From assembly GCF_030272695.1 (NCBI RefSeq), contig NZ_JARFYN010000085.1, forward strand, positions 1 through 33,898: a stretch of 33,898 bases of DNA, written 5' to 3'. The position numbers and the translations under genes were made by a program. Origin of the DNA: Martinezella calliandrae. Its GTDB lineage: Bacteria; Pseudomonadota; Alphaproteobacteria; Rhizobiales; Rhizobiaceae. The stretch's first letter is position 1; the number at the start of each line of letters is the position of its first letter. This document shows, piece by piece, positions 31,633 to 33,898 of this stretch. The notes beneath the pieces were generated by a model, which ran no database searches, was not told where the DNA came from, and saw only the letters and a program-made list of their open reading frames with translations.

Positions 31633-32772
31633 TCAATGTCCGAGTGAATTGAGCCAGTTGCCAAATGGGTTTGAGCTGTTTTTCACATCCACGGGCGATA
31701 CTGTCCGTGCGAGAAAGGCCGGCGCTGCAACATTTCGAGCCTCGCGAGGCGTATAACCAAATTCCTTGCTGAATGCCCGGCTGAAGTGAGCCGCGGAAGT
31801 AAAACCGACAGCGGTGGCAATCTCGAGGATCTGCTGTCGGTTCACCGTGTCGCTGAGCGCGACATGTGCTGAAAAAAGGCGGCGCTTCTGTATATAATGG
31901 AGGACGCCGCCGCTCGACTCGAACAATTGGTAAAGTCGGGTGCGCGAAATGCCGAGTTCCCGGCAGATTGTATCGGGCGTCAGATTTTGCGAACTCAAAT
32001 TTTGCTGGACGAAACGGCGCACCCGCTCCATCAAGGCTAAATTACTCTGCGGTTTTTCCGGACCGGCGCTTCCCGCTGGTGACGACAGACACGTCACCAA
32101 CATATCGCGCGTTGTCTGGACAACACGGGGAAGGTCTGGCGCAGTCATGCTGCCGAGCTTTGCCTCGATGCTACCTAGGTAGTCGATCAAGAGGTTAATA
32201 TAGGTATCGGAGAATACCATATTGTTTTTAATGTCACTGACGACTGTCGTGTCCAGAAAGAGCTCCCGCGGCAGGTAAAAGGAGAGACTTTGTGATTCTG
32301 TCACTCTTCCTCTAAAAGGATGCCCCAGAGACCTTAGCTCGACTTTACCCGGCCCACCCTCAGAGACTTTACCATCAACCTCGGTCCAGCTTCGGCCGCT
32401 GCGCAGCAGTACGACATGCCAATGGTCGATTGAATTTGACCGCAGCATTGCCGCCGAACGCGCGTAGGAATGCGCAGGCACCGATTGCTGGACGACAAGC
32501 ATGCCGCCAAGATTCCAAGCCGTGTGATCGGCCGAAAAGCCAGCATCCTCCGATACACCGTCCGGCAGCCTGATGTCGATCAGAGGCGCCAAGTACGCCT
32601 GCCACGCCGCATATTGGTCGCTCAACGGCAAGCCGCGCGTGGAAAACCGTAGAGGTTCGAGGGCCGGCGGCAAAGGCGGACTTGCTTCCGGAGCGGTCTC
32701 CGATGACCGGGGCCAACGCCGGCGTTCGACGGGAACTGGTGGCAAATGCCCATTCTGTGGCGAGTCAGGCAA
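31633..32772 (-). CDS. cuxR: CuxR-like AraC-type regulator with N-terminal RxxxR motif
   Basis: A 379-residue AraC-type activator. It begins at TTG (32772) with GAGAGGAAATT directly upstream; no other start lies before the motif. Residues 16-22 read ERRRWPR, an RxxxR (Arg18-Arg22) of the kind found at the N-terminus of PilZ domains. A cupin-like sensor domain follows (SIDHWHVVLLRSGRSWTEVD, RVTESQSLSFYLPRELF), then the C-terminal AraC DNA-binding domain (NLTPDTICRELGISRTRLYQ, QQILEIATAVGFTSAAHFSR). Sinorhizobium meliloti CuxR has this layout, binds c-di-GMP through the RxxxR and barrel, and switches on uxs1/uxe polysaccharide genes. Here it lies upstream of the same operon. c-di-GMP response is therefore likely but inferred. 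Confidence 0.8.
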   Translation of the reverse strand: MPDSPQNGHLPPVPVERRRWPRSSETAPEASPPLPPALEPLRFSTRGLPLSDQYAAWQAYLAPLIDIRLPDGVSEDAGFSADHTAWNLGGMLVVQQSVPAHSYARSAAMLRSNSIDHWHVVLLRSGRSWTEVDGKVSEGGPGKVELRSLGHPFRGRVTESQSLSFYLPRELFLDTTVVSDIKNNMVFSDTYINLLIDYLGSIEAKLGSMTAPDLPRVVQTTRDMLVTCLSSPAGSAGPEKPQSNLALMERVRRFVQQNLSSQNLTPDTICRELGISRTRLYQLFESSGGVLHYIQKRRLFSAHVALSDTVNRQQILEIATAVGFTSAAHFSRAFSKEFGYTPREARNVAAPAFLARTVSPVDVKNSSNPFGNWLNSLGH

Positions 32773-33103
32773 AATTTCCTCTCAGCAATCAATGGGTTAT
32801 TTGTACCACCCTAAGTTTCTATAAGCAAACATTTTAAAACCAAATTGTTTATGATTGATAAGTCATACATTCATGCAATCTGGCGGCGCAGCTAAAGCGC
32901 CCTCCAGTCGGCGGGAATGTTTTCGCGGCAGGGCCATTGCCTCTTGGCGAGCCGTAAAAATCAGCCGCTTGCAAGATCAACCACAAGCTGCTCAAATTAG
33001 CGAACGGCCAAATACCACAATTATTCCAATACCACAATTATTCCAATGCCAATCCATCGCAAATCATTTGCCGGGCAGACATCCAACAGACGGGAGGGAA
33101 TCG
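32773..33103. other. Divergent intergenic region, cuxR-like and DUF995 genes
   Basis: A 331-base divergent promoter region, AT-rich near 32810-32875. It contains the 17-bp tandem repeat at 33012-33045. No gene is recognised within it; a reading frame extending the DUF995 gene upstream to 32855 has no support. Confidence 0.6.
33012..33045 (+). repeat. Perfect 17-bp tandem duplicate
   Basis: ATACCACAATTATTCCA occurs twice back to back (33012-33028 and 33029-33045), followed by a degenerate start of a third copy (ATGCCA). It ends 58 bases upstream of the DUF995 gene start. AraC-type regulators bind direct repeats of about this size, so it may be an activator site; a slippage duplication is the alternative. 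Confidence 0.7.
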
Positions 33104-33616
33104 ATGACTGTATTCCGAACGCTGATATTATCGTGCATCCTCGGTGCGATCAGCACGGGTGCCTTTGCCGCCAATGCTATCCCAAGTACAACGTCGAGAC
33201 CGCCGGCCAAATCAGTGCCACTGACTGCCGAGGAGGTGTTTCAGCTCTACTACAATCGCACCTGGATCTGGAAGGACGGTGCAGGCTATTTCGCAGCGAA
33301 ACGGCGCGATTTTAGGGCCTGGTCCGGTGAAGGAACGGGTTCATACGGCGTCGGGCATTGGTTTGTCACCGACCCGGGCAAGCTATGTTTCAAGGCCACC
33401 TGGTATGCGAAGACTGGAAACGCCCCGGCATTGACGTGTTTCAGTCATCGAAGAAGAGGCAATGTTATATTCCAAAAACGCGAACCGAACGGTGATTGGT
33501 ATCCATTCAAGACAACTCCGGCCAAAGTCGACGATGAATATAGCAAGATACGACCCGGCGACTACGCAACCGCTGGATACAACCGCATGCGGATAAAGCT
33601 GTCGCAAGGCAAGTAG
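33104..33616 (+). CDS. Secreted DUF995 family protein
   Basis: A 170-residue exported protein. MTVFRTLILSCILGAISTGA followed by FAANAIP is a clear signal peptide with an AxA cleavage site near residue 23. The mature part shows DUF995 features: WIWKDGAGYFAAKRRDFRAW, SYGVGHWFVTDPGKLCFKA, LTCFSHRRRGNVIF and DWYPFK, with two cysteines that may pair. GGGAGGGA stands 4 bases before the ATG, which decides the start. DUF995 proteins occur mainly in alphaproteobacteria, often near exopolysaccharide genes; the molecular role is unknown. It is divergent from the cuxR-like regulator and may belong to its regulon. Confidence 0.85.
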   Translation: MTVFRTLILSCILGAISTGAFAANAIPSTTSRPPAKSVPLTAEEVFQLYYNRTWIWKDGAGYFAAKRRDFRAWSGEGTGSYGVGHWFVTDPGKLCFKATWYAKTGNAPALTCFSHRRRGNVIFQKREPNGDWYPFKTTPAKVDDEYSKIRPGDYATAGYNRMRIKLSQGK

Positions 33617-33868
33617 ATCGAAGCGCAATTAGATCCCGTTTCGAGTAGCGACCTACGCCGTGGCAAGGTGGGTTCGCCAAAAAAATCTCCACGTTGGGAA
33701 TCACGGTTTGACCCAATCCGGATGTCTTTCCTTGGGGTCATTATTGATCTTGCACCCTGGGCCTCAGCTTGTTGGCGCCGACAAGCGATCTACATTCGGT
33801 CCTAGTACTACAGTTGCGTTTCGTTTGAAATCATGATTCACTTCCTGCATTTGACAGGAGGGAATTCA

Positions 33869-33898
33869 ATGTCGGTTGCGGGTTGGTCTGGATCAGTG
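33869..33898 (+). CDS. Possible start of a gene cut by the right window edge
   Basis: An ATG at 33869 follows a very strong ACAGGAGGGAATTC ribosome site, and the frame is open for its 10 visible codons (MSVAGWSGSV). The preceding 250 bases are non-coding and include the 8-base palindrome TAGTACTA at 33803-33810. Too short to recognise. Confidence 0.4.
   Translation, partial: MSVAGWSGSV

Noticed and set aside
1..33898. CRISPR arrays, insertion sequences, integrases or phage genes
   Set aside because: No spaced direct repeats, transposase, integrase or structural phage proteins were recognised in the window.

Overview
The window is about 60% GC and carries gene families and an operon style typical of the Rhizobiaceae (Rhizobium, Sinorhizobium or Agrobacterium relatives). 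It looks like an accessory chromosome arm or large plasmid: catabolic operons and lone regulators sit next to decayed gene remnants. I see no phage genes, insertion sequences, rRNA, convincing tRNA or CRISPR. All product names come from reading motifs and remembered families; no database search was possible.

Region 1 (1-11482) is one metabolic module in two divergent arms. On the minus strand are a glxA-type AraC regulator, an XRE-cupin regulator, glxB-glxC-glxD (three separate glutamate-synthase-like subunits), a type III glutamine synthetase (glnT) and the first 40 codons of purU. On the plus strand is soxB-soxD-soxA-soxG, a heterotetrameric sarcosine-oxidase-type enzyme. The same parts make up the N-methylglutamate pathway of methylamine use: gmaS (glnT-like), mgsABC (glxBCD-like) and mgdABCD (soxBDAG-like), with PurU handling the one-carbon unit as formate. 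That is the preferred reading. Plain sarcosine oxidation plus an accessory glutamine/glutamate synthase set is the alternative.

Region 2 (11483-19679) is mostly regulators and debris. It holds a frameshifted fragment of an amino-acid ABC permease, an MLTR/MmyB-type HTH regulator divergent from an NAD-dependent epimerase-like protein, a short XRE regulator, an AraC regulator, a stand-alone TadG-like VWA protein, and the deleted remains of an idonate/gluconate pair (idnO-like on minus, idnD-like on plus). It ends in a ScfR/RamB-type regulator divergent from aceA.

Region 3 (19680-25930) holds aceA (long isocitrate lyase), a 59-codon gene behind it and a strong hairpin. Then come a RES-Xre toxin-antitoxin pair, a VOC protein, a beta-propeller protein, and an ArsR-SRPBCC-GFA operon with stop/start overlaps and a clear palindromic operator.

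Region 4 (26382-33898) is a polysaccharide locus: a CuxR-like AraC regulator with an N-terminal RxxxR motif, then UDP-xylose synthase, UDP-xylose/UDP-glucose 4-epimerase, a BcsA-like membrane glycosyltransferase and a secreted GH26-like glycosidase, all on the minus strand and mostly overlapping. A divergent secreted DUF995 protein has a perfect 17-bp tandem repeat upstream. This resembles the c-di-GMP-controlled arabinose-containing polysaccharide cluster of Sinorhizobium meliloti. The right edge cuts a possible new gene.
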